A stretch of DNA of 10,054 nt from Candidatus Omnitrophota bacterium (GCA_028712045.1 JAQTRA010000028.1:1-10054); one strand, 5' to 3'. Counted from the first letter of the stretch, positions 1-6,066 are shown. Made by a program: numbers and translations. Notes: generated from the letters alone by a model not told the origin.

Positions 1-110
1 TCTGCAGAAATATCATCCGAAGCCACAGGAAGCGCATTCTTAATATAGCGGTTAATCGCTGAATTTAAGATGGACTTTTTACGAGAATTGTAATCAACAT
101 TACGGGTCAT
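1..110 (-). CDS. hrcA: Heat-inducible transcription repressor HrcA, N-terminal fragment (runs off the left edge)
   Basis: Thirty-six codons are visible from an ATG at 108-110; the rest lies outside the window. The peptide begins MTRNVDYNSRKKSILNSAIN and continues through RYIKNALPVASDDISA. This fits the start of the HrcA winged helix-turn-helix, in which a first helix with an IL..I..YI pattern leads into a P-V-(A/S)-S turn and the next helix. HrcA is the repressor of class I heat-shock genes (hrcA-grpE-dnaK-dnaJ, groESL) and binds CIRCE operators. The strongest support is context: a CIRCE element and a sigma-70-like promoter lie directly upstream, so the gene is probably autoregulated and probably heads a heat-shock operon. 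A weak Shine-Dalgarno (GGA, about 8 nt upstream) precedes the ATG. The fragment is short, so the family call leans on the operator as much as on the peptide. Confidence 0.85.
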   Translation of the reverse strand, partial: MTRNVDYNSRKKSILNSAINRYIKNALPVASDDISA

Positions 111-152
111 TTAATTTTTCCAATAACGGTCATATTTTCATAATAAAGCGTA

Positions 153-180
153 ATTCTAGCATAAATCCTTGCTTTGTCAA
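153..180 (-). promoter_or_regulatory. Sigma-70-type promoter of hrcA
   Basis: On the minus strand a perfect -35 hexamer TTGACA (175-180) is followed after 16 nt by TAGAAT (153-158, 5 of 6 to consensus). TG one base upstream of the -10 (TGC-TAGAAT) makes an extended -10. Transcription would start near position 146, giving a leader of about 36 nt before the hrcA ATG at 110. It sits in the 119-nt gap between hflX and hrcA. Confidence comes from the near-consensus boxes; no start-site data are available. Confidence 0.8.
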
Positions 181-185
181 CAAAA

Positions 186-212
186 TTAGCACTTCTTTAC
201 CTAGAGTGCTAA
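186..212 (-). promoter_or_regulatory. CIRCE operator (HrcA binding site)
   Basis: The published CIRCE consensus is TTAGCACTC, 9 nt, GAGTGCTAA. On the plus strand this site reads TTAGCACTT (186-194), 9 nt, GAGTGCTAA (204-212), matching 17 of 18 conserved positions with the exact 9-nt spacer. It lies upstream of a gene whose start resembles HrcA, so it should mediate heat-shock autoregulation. Relative to the predicted promoter it ends 5 nt upstream of the -35 hexamer, not between promoter and start codon. As RNA on the minus strand it could fold into an 8-bp stem followed by UUUU, so a weak role in ending hflX transcription cannot be excluded. Confidence 0.93.
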
Positions 213-229
213 TCTCAAGATAAAAAAAA

Positions 230-1495
230 CTATCTGCTTGAAATAACTTTAATCTGCTTATCTTCACTAATACTACTGAAAAGTTGCCGCGCAATAGTTA
301 AATCAATACTAATACCCTTTTGCAAATAATCAATTTTATTTACCTTGGCCCTGCGATAAAAAAAATCAACTAATTCCATCCGGCTATGCGGTAAAAGTAC
401 CTTTAGGTTAACAATAAGATTGGAGAAATGCTCTTGTATTGCAGCGATTAGCTTATCTAAGTTTTCTCCGGTTTTAGCCGATAAAAGAATAGAATTTGGA
501 AAATCTTTTTTAGAAACATCCAACCAGCTGCGGTCTTCTATTAAATCCACTTTATTTAAAGCCACGATTATTGGTTTATCCTGGCAGGCTAATTCGCCTA
601 AAACACTGACTACTGCCTGATTATGCTGGTGCAGGCGATGGTCATAAACATCTAAAACGTGAATGAGTAAATCCGCCTCTTTGACTTCTTCCAGAGTAGC
701 CTTAAACGCGTCAATTAAATGGTGGGGAAGCTCATGTAAAAATCCCACGGTATCAGAAATAATAATATTTTGGCCATTAGGTAACTGTAAACTTTTTGAA
801 AGCGGATCCAAAGTAGTAAAAAGTTTTTCCGAAGTAACCTGCTCAGAGTGGGTTAAAAGATTAAGTAAGCTGGACTTACCCGCAGAGGTATACCCCACTA
901 AAGCTATGATAGGCATGTTATTATCTACTCTTCTTTTATGCGTATTCTTACGGTGGAGCGCATAAGTTTTTAGATCTTCCTTTAATTTATCAATTTTTCC
1001 CCTTATCCGCCTGCGGTCAAGCTCAAGCTTTTGCTCTCCTGGCCCACTGGTGCCAATACCGCCACCGGTACGAGAAAGCATGATCCCCTTACCGGCTAAA
1101 CGAGGCATTAAATACTGCAGTTGAGCCAACTCTACCTGCATCTTGCCTTCTGGGCTTTTTGCCCGACGACAAAAAATATCCAGGATTAATTGTGTCCGAT
1201 CAATAGTTTTTTTGCCAAAAGCCCCCTCTAAATTTCTTTGCTGAGTCCCAGACAAATCGTGGCTGAGGATGACCACGTCTATTCCTCCTTCATTAACAAT
1301 GCCGCTGATCTCCTCAACCTTACCCTTGCCAATTAAATAATTAGCCGTTCCCCGGTCACAAATGCTAATGACATGTTCAACTACCTGCACTCCGCTGGAT
1401 ACAGCCAGCTCCTCAAGCTCTGAAGAAATATCTTCAATGCGCCAATGGTGTTTATCTGTTTTTAATTGTATGCTGACTAAGAGAGCTTTTTCCAT
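230..1495 (-). CDS. hflX: Ribosome-associated GTPase HflX
   Basis: This 421-residue GTPase of the Obg-HflX superfamily binds 50S and 70S ribosomes, and family members split stalled ribosomes during heat or antibiotic stress. The HflX N-terminal domain occupies about residues 1-190 and includes the family signature GGGIGTSGPGEQKLELDRRR (144-163) before a helical arm. The G domain follows: G1 GYTSAGKS (201-208), the TT of switch I (227-228), G3 DTVG (248-251), G4 NKVD (314-317) and G5 SAK (339-341), all intact. The length is normal. Its ATG lies inside the end of miaA (19-nt overlap) with no Shine-Dalgarno, suggesting translational coupling. In proteobacteria hfq usually sits between miaA and hflX; here it is absent. 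The stop (TAG) is followed by a run of eight T, but no GC-rich stem precedes it. Confidence 0.97.
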   Translation of the reverse strand: MEKALLVSIQLKTDKHHWRIEDISSELEELAVSSGVQVVEHVISICDRGTANYLIGKGKVEEISGIVNEGGIDVVILSHDLSGTQQRNLEGAFGKKTIDRTQLILDIFCRRAKSPEGKMQVELAQLQYLMPRLAGKGIMLSRTGGGIGTSGPGEQKLELDRRRIRGKIDKLKEDLKTYALHRKNTHKRRVDNNMPIIALVGYTSAGKSSLLNLLTHSEQVTSEKLFTTLDPLSKSLQLPNGQNIIISDTVGFLHELPHHLIDAFKATLEEVKEADLLIHVLDVYDHRLHQHNQAVVSVLGELACQDKPIIVALNKVDLIEDRSWLDVSKKDFPNSILLSAKTGENLDKLIAAIQEHFSNLIVNLKVLLPHSRMELVDFFYRRAKVNKIDYLQKGISIDLTIARQLFSSISEDKQIKVISSR

Positions 1496-2397
1496 AGATT
1501 TAGGGCTATTTGTGCCGGTGTATTGGTTTTATTAATTTTAATCCACTGTATCCGCTGGTCATGTTTAAACCAGGTAAGTTGCCTTTTTGCGTAATGCCGG
1601 CTATTGCGCTTAATCAGGCGCTTGGCCTCGGCTAAAGAATATTCCTGCTTAAAATACCCCTGAAGTTCACGCAGGCCAATTGCGTAAGATGCTGTCTGGC
1701 TTAATTTACGTTTAAGCAGTTTTTGCACTTCTGAAATTAAGCCTAGCTTAAACATCTTCTCTACCCGTTGATCGATTTTCGAATAAAGTGCTTGCCGTTC
1801 AAGATTAAGGCCGAATACTTTAACTTCATATTCCGGGCCCAGGCCAACTCTTTGCTTTTGCAAATGAGAAATTGGTTTTCCCGTAAGCATAAAAACTTCC
1901 AAGGCGCGGATTATACGTTTTGCGTCATGCGCATGGATTTTTAGGCCGGAAACAGGGTCAACTTTTGCCAGGCGTTTATGCAAATAGTTACTGCCCTGGC
2001 TGGCTAAAAGCTTACACAACTTGAGGCGGATCTTTTTATCTTCCGGCACAGCCGGGAAAAGCCCGTCTACAATAATAGAATAATAAAGCCCGGTCCCGCC
2101 TACAAATAAAGGGATCTTGCCTTTTTTAAATAATTTGTCACAGATTAATATTGCCTGTTTCCGGTACTTAGCAACATTGTATTCACGCGTTGGGTTAATT
2201 ATTGACAGTAAATGATGTTTTATTGCTTTTTTTTGCTCAACCGTAGCCTTAGAAGTAATAATATCCAGGCTGCGGTAAACTTGCATTGAATCACAGGAGA
2301 TAATCTCAGCTTTAAGCCGTCTGGCCAAAGAAATTGCCACCGCTGTCTTACCAACTCCCGTGGGCCCGACTAGAAAAATTATTTTCTTCTTGAACAT
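1477..2397 (-). CDS. miaA: tRNA dimethylallyltransferase MiaA
   Basis: MiaA transfers a dimethylallyl group from DMAPP to N6 of A37 in tRNAs that read UNN codons, giving i6A37, the substrate of MiaB. Visible landmarks in this 306-residue protein are the P-loop GPTGVGKT (11-18), SCDSMQVYR (34-42) with the conserved Asp, FVGGTGLY (98-105), the HAHDAKRIIRALEV segment (155-168) and the C-terminal RQLTWF (272-277), which belongs to the tRNA-binding part. The length is typical. The gene starts 5 nt after the stop of the SPOR-protein gene without a clear Shine-Dalgarno and overlaps hflX by 19 nt, so it is internal to an operon. With miaB two genes upstream, both steps of ms2i6A synthesis are co-encoded. 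Confidence 0.98.
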   Translation of the reverse strand: MFKKKIIFLVGPTGVGKTAVAISLARRLKAEIISCDSMQVYRSLDIITSKATVEQKKAIKHHLLSIINPTREYNVAKYRKQAILICDKLFKKGKIPLFVGGTGLYYSIIVDGLFPAVPEDKKIRLKLCKLLASQGSNYLHKRLAKVDPVSGLKIHAHDAKRIIRALEVFMLTGKPISHLQKQRVGLGPEYEVKVFGLNLERQALYSKIDQRVEKMFKLGLISEVQKLLKRKLSQTASYAIGLRELQGYFKQEYSLAEAKRLIKRNSRHYAKRQLTWFKHDQRIQWIKINKTNTPAQIALNLWKKLS

Positions 2398-2402
2398 GAA
2401 AT

Positions 2403-3173
2403 TTAAGGGCAGATCTTGGTTGGGAAGCCATCTTGCGAAAGCTTGCGCTCTAAATCTACTGCCTCTTGTTCATTTTTAAACCTGCCTACTTTTACGCGCC
2501 AGCCATTACTGGCTTGCTCAGTATAAGCAGGAAAATCGCGATCGAGTAATTTAGACTTGAAACCATCAGCATTTTCTTTATTAGTAAAAAATCCTACCTG
2601 AACAGAATACTCCTGATTTTTCGGCAAAACAGAATAACTGCGTGGAATATTCATCGTCAAACTTAACTCAGAGCTTAAGGGAAAATCATTTTTCAATTTA
2701 GATAAATACTCATTTCCCTGGGAATTATTTCCTTTTTTAAACTCTGCCAGGCTCTGGCGGTATAAAATAGCCGCTTTAAACTTAGTATTGGGTTGTTCAG
2801 CAAGAATAGCATTGTAAATATCTGCCGCTTCTTGTAACTGCCCGTTAATTAAATAAGTATCAGCTAAGCCTAATTTCGCCTGGGTATTTAACGAGCCGCG
2901 CGCATCTTTGATCACGCGCTTAAAGGATTCTTCGGCTGATTTTAGGTTACCGGTTTTAAGATAACTTAAGCCTAAGATATAGCTTAATTCATCCGAACTG
3001 TTGAAATTAAATTTGCTGATTTGGTTTTCGCCTTCAAAAATTACCCGATGATAATTTCCCTGTAAAAAATCAACCTTCAGGCTGTCTAATCCGGCTGCCC
3101 CAAGATATGCCGGAAAAGCCAACAAAATAAAAACTAATATTCCTAAAATATTTTTCTTACCAATTTTTAACAA
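2403..3173 (-). CDS. Secreted TPR-SPOR domain protein
   Basis: This 256-residue protein has a Sec-type signal peptide: a basic start (MLKIGKKN), a hydrophobic core at about 9-25 and a probable AXA-type cleavage near residue 27. There is no lipobox Cys, so it is predicted to be periplasmic. Residues 40-165 contain helical TPR-like repeats (LGLSYLKTGNLKSAEESFKR; LGLADTYLINGQLQEAADIY). The C-terminal 70 residues form a SPOR domain with the typical doubled pattern, YSVQVGFFTNKENADGF (189-205) and WRVKVGRFKNEQEA (225-238). SPOR domains bind glycan strands stripped of stem peptides at division sites, so a role in cell-wall remodelling or division is inferred. The start is TTG (3171-3173), supported by an AAAGG Shine-Dalgarno 9 nt upstream, by the intact signal peptide and by an in-frame stop three codons upstream. 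It begins 2 nt after miaB. Confidence 0.88.
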   Translation of the reverse strand: MLKIGKKNILGILVFILLAFPAYLGAAGLDSLKVDFLQGNYHRVIFEGENQISKFNFNSSDELSYILGLSYLKTGNLKSAEESFKRVIKDARGSLNTQAKLGLADTYLINGQLQEAADIYNAILAEQPNTKFKAAILYRQSLAEFKKGNNSQGNEYLSKLKNDFPLSSELSLTMNIPRSYSVLPKNQEYSVQVGFFTNKENADGFKSKLLDRDFPAYTEQASNGWRVKVGRFKNEQEAVDLERKLSQDGFPTKICP

Positions 3174-3175
3174 TT

Positions 3176-4282
3176 TTATTTACCTTTTTTAGATATTTTT
3201 CTCTGTAAGTCTAAAATCTTTTTATGCCGCTCTTCTTTTTTGCCTCTGGGCACATCATCAACTATTTTTGCGGCTGTAGTATGCGGCCGGGCTGAATATT
3301 TAAAAATAAAAGCCGCGTTAAAGGCAATTTTTTTAACCAGATCAAAAGTCTGGCGGAAATCAACTTCGCTTTCGGTTGGAAAACCAACAATGATATCGGT
3401 AGTTAATAAGCCGCCTTTAACAATTTTACGATAAGAATCTGCTAAAGCCAAGTATTCTTTTGGCGAATAACCCCGGTTCATCAGCTTCAAAATCCTGTCC
3501 GAACCGGACTGCATTGGCAAATGTAAAGATTTGGTTATTTTTTCTAAATCTTTTATGGCTTTAAAAAAATCTTTATTCGCATCTTTGGGGTGCGATGTAA
3601 AAAAACTCAACTCTTTTAATCCTGAAATTGCGTTAACCAGCGTAAGTAATTTAACAAAGTTGATTTTGCCGTCGGCATAAGCATTTACATTCTGGCCAAG
3701 CAACGTAATTTTAGTCACCCCATTATCAACTGCCTGGGAAATTTCTTTAAGTATGTTTTCGCTTTTGCGATGGCGCAATGGCCCACGCACATAAGGCACT
3801 ACGCAATAGGTACAAAAATTAGAGCAACCTTCGGAAATTACTATATAAGCATGCCCTAAATCATTATAGAATCCGTTATGATAAATCTCATCCGGCCGCA
3901 GATTACCATCAGTTTCCCAAATTTTCCGTTCCAATAACTTGCCACTATCAAGTTTACTTAAAATCTCCGGGAGCTTGTGGATATCCTGCGGGCCAACCAC
4001 AAACTTGATATTTTCATTTTTTTGAAAAGCTTCTTCTTTATAATTTTGAGCCATGCAACCGGCTAAACCAATAACCTTTGAGCCTTTGTAACTGCCAATT
4101 AAACTAAAAATCCTATCTTCAGCATGCTGGCGCACCGAGCAAGTATTAAAAATGATTACATCTGCTTCCTGGTCATTATCGCAAATTTTATATCCGGCCT
4201 GTTTTAGCAGCCCGCAAATTACTTCTGAATCACGCACATTCATCTGACAGCCAAAAGTACGTAAATGGACTTTTTTATTCAT
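3176..4282 (-). CDS. miaB: tRNA-2-methylthio-N6-dimethylallyladenosine synthase MiaB, lacking a TRAM domain
   Basis: MiaB is a radical-SAM methylthiotransferase that converts i6A37 to ms2i6A37. The N-terminal domain carries the auxiliary-cluster cysteines C12 (TFGCQMN), C48 (NTCSVR) and C76 (AGCMAQ). The radical-SAM cluster motif is CSNFCTYC (C153, C157, C160), followed by VVPYVRGPLRHR. Further MiaB-type motifs are LPMQSGSDRILKLMNRGYS (255-273), DIIVGFPTE (296-304) and KYSARPHTTAA (328-338). The GCQMN form and MNRGYS favour MiaB over MtaB or RimO. It is 368 residues, against roughly 440 for well-known MiaB proteins, and stops after the helix that normally precedes the C-terminal TRAM domain. 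That domain is missing, and the next gene begins 2 nt later. The start ATG has no Shine-Dalgarno and follows the deaminase stop by 15 nt. Confidence 0.94.
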   Translation of the reverse strand: MNKKVHLRTFGCQMNVRDSEVICGLLKQAGYKICDNDQEADVIIFNTCSVRQHAEDRIFSLIGSYKGSKVIGLAGCMAQNYKEEAFQKNENIKFVVGPQDIHKLPEILSKLDSGKLLERKIWETDGNLRPDEIYHNGFYNDLGHAYIVISEGCSNFCTYCVVPYVRGPLRHRKSENILKEISQAVDNGVTKITLLGQNVNAYADGKINFVKLLTLVNAISGLKELSFFTSHPKDANKDFFKAIKDLEKITKSLHLPMQSGSDRILKLMNRGYSPKEYLALADSYRKIVKGGLLTTDIIVGFPTESEVDFRQTFDLVKKIAFNAAFIFKYSARPHTTAAKIVDDVPRGKKEERHKKILDLQRKISKKGK

Positions 4283-4297
4283 AATTTAATATTTTGA

Positions 4298-4744
4298 TTA
4301 ATGGCCGATATCTTCATTCCAGAGATCTGGTTTTTCCTTGATGAACGAACTCATCAAACGGATACATTCCGGATCCTGTAAAACCGATAAAATTACTCCT
4401 TTTTGGCGTAACAGATCTTCCGCTCCTAAAAAACTGATATTTTCTCCGATAATCACCCGGGGAATTCCGTAGAGGAGTATTGTTCCGCTGCACATAATAC
4501 AGGGAGATAAAGTGGTATAGATAGTACAATCGCGGTAAATGCCTGATTTAAGGCGGCCGGCATTTTCTAAAGCATCAGTTTCAGCGTGTAGGATAGCACT
4601 GCCTTTTTGAACCCGGCGGTTGTGCCCCCGGCCAATAATTACGCCTTGATGCACCAGCACAGCACCAATAGGAATACCTCCTTCAGCCAACCCCAGGAAC
4701 GCTTCCTTAATTGCCTCTTGCATAAATTTATCCATATTATTCAT
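4298..4744 (-). CDS. Cytosine deaminase, fungal FCY1-like, zinc-dependent
   Basis: This 148-residue protein belongs to the CDA fold superfamily: zinc ligands H53 and catalytic E55 in HAE, C82 and C85 in PCIMC. Compared from memory, it resembles yeast cytosine deaminase (FCY1) along its whole length: GGIPIGAVL, GRGHNRRVQKGSAILHAE, LENAGRL, YTTLSPC, YGIPRVIIGEN, and a C-terminus KPDLWNEDIGH close to yeast ERPQDWFEDIGE. Counterparts of the yeast substrate-pocket residues are N42, F105, W142 and D145. The likely reaction is cytosine to uracil, in pyrimidine salvage. TadA is unlikely because the DPTAHAE context is absent, although the neighbours modify tRNA. The first ATG (4742-4744) and a second at codon 4 are both possible starts; neither has a Shine-Dalgarno. 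The gene begins 22 nt after a strong terminator hairpin and shows no obvious promoter. Confidence 0.88.
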   Translation of the reverse strand: MNNMDKFMQEAIKEAFLGLAEGGIPIGAVLVHQGVIIGRGHNRRVQKGSAILHAETDALENAGRLKSGIYRDCTIYTTLSPCIMCSGTILLYGIPRVIIGENISFLGAEDLLRQKGVILSVLQDPECIRLMSSFIKEKPDLWNEDIGH

Positions 4745-4758
4745 TCAAAAATAGTTAG

Positions 4759-4795
4759 ATAAAAATAAGCCCCGCACCAATTGGTGCGGGGCTTA
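4759..4795 (-). terminator. Rho-independent terminator of the MscS-like gene
   Basis: Positions 4766-4795 form a perfect 30-bp inverted repeat with the GC-rich arms GCCCCGCACC and GGTGCGGGGC around AATT. On the minus strand the hairpin is followed by TTATTTTTAT, a usable U-tract; on the plus strand AAATTC follows, so it is directional. It lies 23 nt past the stop of the MscS-like gene and 21-22 nt before the deaminase ATG. Confidence 0.93.
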
Positions 4796-4818
4796 AATTC
4801 ACATAATTAACTAATACA

Positions 4819-5496
4819 TTATTTCTTTTTCAGTTTTTCTACAAACTCAGCAACAAACTTACCAGCAATATCTTTACAACCTAAACCAAAAGCCAGGCCT
4901 AAAGCTAAACCAACCGAGCCCAGAATAATCCCTAAGGTCAATTGGGTTATGCTGATACCTAATCCCAGCTGCTCTAAACCAACGATAACCACAAACACAA
5001 CAACAATTGTTTCAACTAATTGGCCAAGCAACTTTCCATGACCTAACCCGGAATTGTTTGCTGCAGTTACAATTATATTTTTTAGTAACGTAGCCACAAA
5101 CATACCCAATATCACAATAAATACCGCAGCAATAACATGCGGAATATAAAGTACCACTTTATTCAATAAATCTGCGGCAATAGTTAAACCTACAGCATTA
5201 ATTGCCACCATCACTGTTACCAGGATACCTAACCAGTAACAAACTACACCAACTAACTCAGAAATAGAATAGTCGACTCCACCTTTTCCCAGAACCTTAT
5301 CCAACTCAATACGGCTAGAAAGATCATCTAACTTTACCAGCTTCAAAGCCTTACTAACGATTACCTTGATGGCTTTAGAGATCAACCAACCAATGAGAAG
5401 AATAACAATTACCAGAAGTACACTTACGAGAAACTGGCTAATTTGAGCAAGCACAGCCCGTGCCGGTTCAAGTAAAACTATTTGCCAACTACTCAT
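4819..5496 (-). CDS. MscS-related membrane protein with conserved TM helices, no MscS beta domain
   Basis: This 225-residue, very hydrophobic protein has about five predicted membrane segments (roughly 18-42, 80-104, 110-138, 158-180, 184-206) and a basic C-terminal tail. The last segment, GSVGLALGLAFGLGCKDIAG (193-212), matches the glycine/alanine-rich pore-helix pattern of MscS-family channels and of the 'conserved TM helix' proteins such as Pseudomonas CmpX. The earlier SKALKLVKLDDLSSRI stretch also suits that family. The protein ends just after the pore-like helix, so the cytoplasmic beta domain and vestibule of a true MscS are absent. A role in envelope tension or ion flux is an inference. 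The start is well fixed by GGGAGGT 4 nt upstream of the ATG. It has its own promoter and terminator and is therefore probably transcribed alone. Confidence 0.85.
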   Translation of the reverse strand: MSSWQIVLLEPARAVLAQISQFLVSVLLVIVILLIGWLISKAIKVIVSKALKLVKLDDLSSRIELDKVLGKGGVDYSISELVGVVCYWLGILVTVMVAINAVGLTIAADLLNKVVLYIPHVIAAVFIVILGMFVATLLKNIIVTAANNSGLGHGKLLGQLVETIVVVFVVIVGLEQLGLGISITQLTLGIILGSVGLALGLAFGLGCKDIAGKFVAEFVEKLKKK

Positions 5497-5500
5497 CTTT

Positions 5501-5507
5501 ACCTCCC
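5501..5507 (-). promoter_or_regulatory. Strong Shine-Dalgarno of the MscS-like gene
   Basis: The minus strand reads GGGAGGTAAAGATG. This is one of only two strong Shine-Dalgarno sequences in the window, fixes the start at 5496, and suggests high translation compared with the SD-poor cluster downstream. Confidence 0.85.
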
Positions 5508-5529
5508 TTTTTAAGTTAATACTTTAAAT

Positions 5530-5558
5530 AATTTAGCACAAAGGTGCAAATTTGTCAA
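5530..5558 (-). promoter_or_regulatory. Sigma-70-type promoter of the MscS-like gene
   Basis: On the minus strand, TTGACA (5553-5558, perfect) is separated by 17 nt from TAAATT (5530-5535, 4 of 6), with an extended -10 (TGC-TAAATT). The predicted start site is near 5523, giving a short leader that contains the Shine-Dalgarno. It lies in the 81-nt gap after yacP. The box arrangement closely resembles the hrcA promoter in this window. Confidence 0.78.
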
Positions 5559-5577
5559 CGAATTTGTAGCAAAATGA

Positions 5578-6066
5578 TTACCCTAACCACTTTTTTTTGA
5601 ACTCCGCGTTTATCTTTTGCATTGCCGAATAAGTTAATTTATTATCTTCTGAATTTTCTTTTTCTTTAATATTTAATTTACGGTTTGGCTTACCACAGAT
5701 AAACTCTTCTACCCCACAGAAATTTGCCTGTAAAATCCGGGCAGTTAGCTGTACTTGCCGGTCATCAGAAACCACAACAATGTTTCTGGGCTGTTTAGAT
5801 TCTTCAATTATTTTTTTTATGCGTTCATCCGCTTCAATTTTTCGTGAATAAATCCAAAGATAACCCTCATCTTCAGGGATCTGGCTATCTAGCGCAGGAT
5901 AACCGTCAAAAACCAGCACTACGGTATTATTCCGGCTGCCGGTAAGTTTATTCAACCGGATAAAATCATGTAAAGCTTGCTGAATACTTTTAGATTGTTT
6001 GGCGCTCGACCTAAACTGCGGATGGTTGATTACGTTGTAGGAGTCGATGATGTACTGTAAGGACAT
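5578..6066 (-). CDS. yacP: YacP/Rae1-like NYN-domain ribonuclease
   Basis: This 162-residue protein is the length of the YacP family (NYN domain, PIN-like fold). Acidic residues expected for the metal site are D8 in YIIDSYNVI (5-13), D54 in VLVFDGYP (50-57), D80 in EADERI (78-83) and D101/D102 in VVVSDDRQVQ (97-106). The best-studied member, Bacillus subtilis Rae1, is a ribosome-dependent mRNA endonuclease; whether that function holds here is inferred. The C-terminus is charged and lysine-rich (128-160). The start is secure because the NYN motif begins at residue 5 and GGAGGG lies 7 nt upstream. This puts the first 56 nt inside the end of the upstream membrane-protein gene, in another frame. 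Confidence 0.88.
   Translation of the reverse strand: MSLQYIIDSYNVINHPQFRSSAKQSKSIQQALHDFIRLNKLTGSRNNTVVLVFDGYPALDSQIPEDEGYLWIYSRKIEADERIKKIIEESKQPRNIVVVSDDRQVQLTARILQANFCGVEEFICGKPNRKLNIKEKENSEDNKLTYSAMQKINAEFKKKWLG

Noticed and set aside
218..260. Terminator after hflX based on the T8 run at 222-229 and a repeated ATCTGCTT (232-239, 252-259)
   Set aside because: The repeat is direct, not inverted, and no GC-rich stem precedes the T-run. At best the CIRCE palindrome gives a weak stem followed by TTTT.
420..965. Two plus-strand open frames (420-620 and 663-965)
   Set aside because: They lie antisense inside hflX, have no recognisable motifs or Shine-Dalgarno, and the hflX frame is fully conserved across them.
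3240..3434. Plus-strand open frame opposite miaB
   Set aside because: It is short, antisense to motif-bearing miaB sequence, and shows no domain.
4314..4529. Minus-strand frame of 71 codons inside the deaminase gene
   Set aside because: It is a shifted reading of the deaminase; the deaminase frame contains the zinc motif and a full-length match to a known family.
4298..4744. tRNA adenosine deaminase TadA as identity of the deaminase
   Set aside because: The zinc motifs fit both, but the TadA context (DPTAHAE) is missing and the C-terminal W..EDIG end and QKGSA stretch fit FCY1-type cytosine deaminase instead.
5547..5566. Inverted repeat CAAATT / AATTTG around the -35 box of the MscS-like promoter as an operator or yacP terminator
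   Set aside because: The arms are only 6 bp and A/T-rich, likely by chance in this composition, with no T-run in the right place for a terminator.
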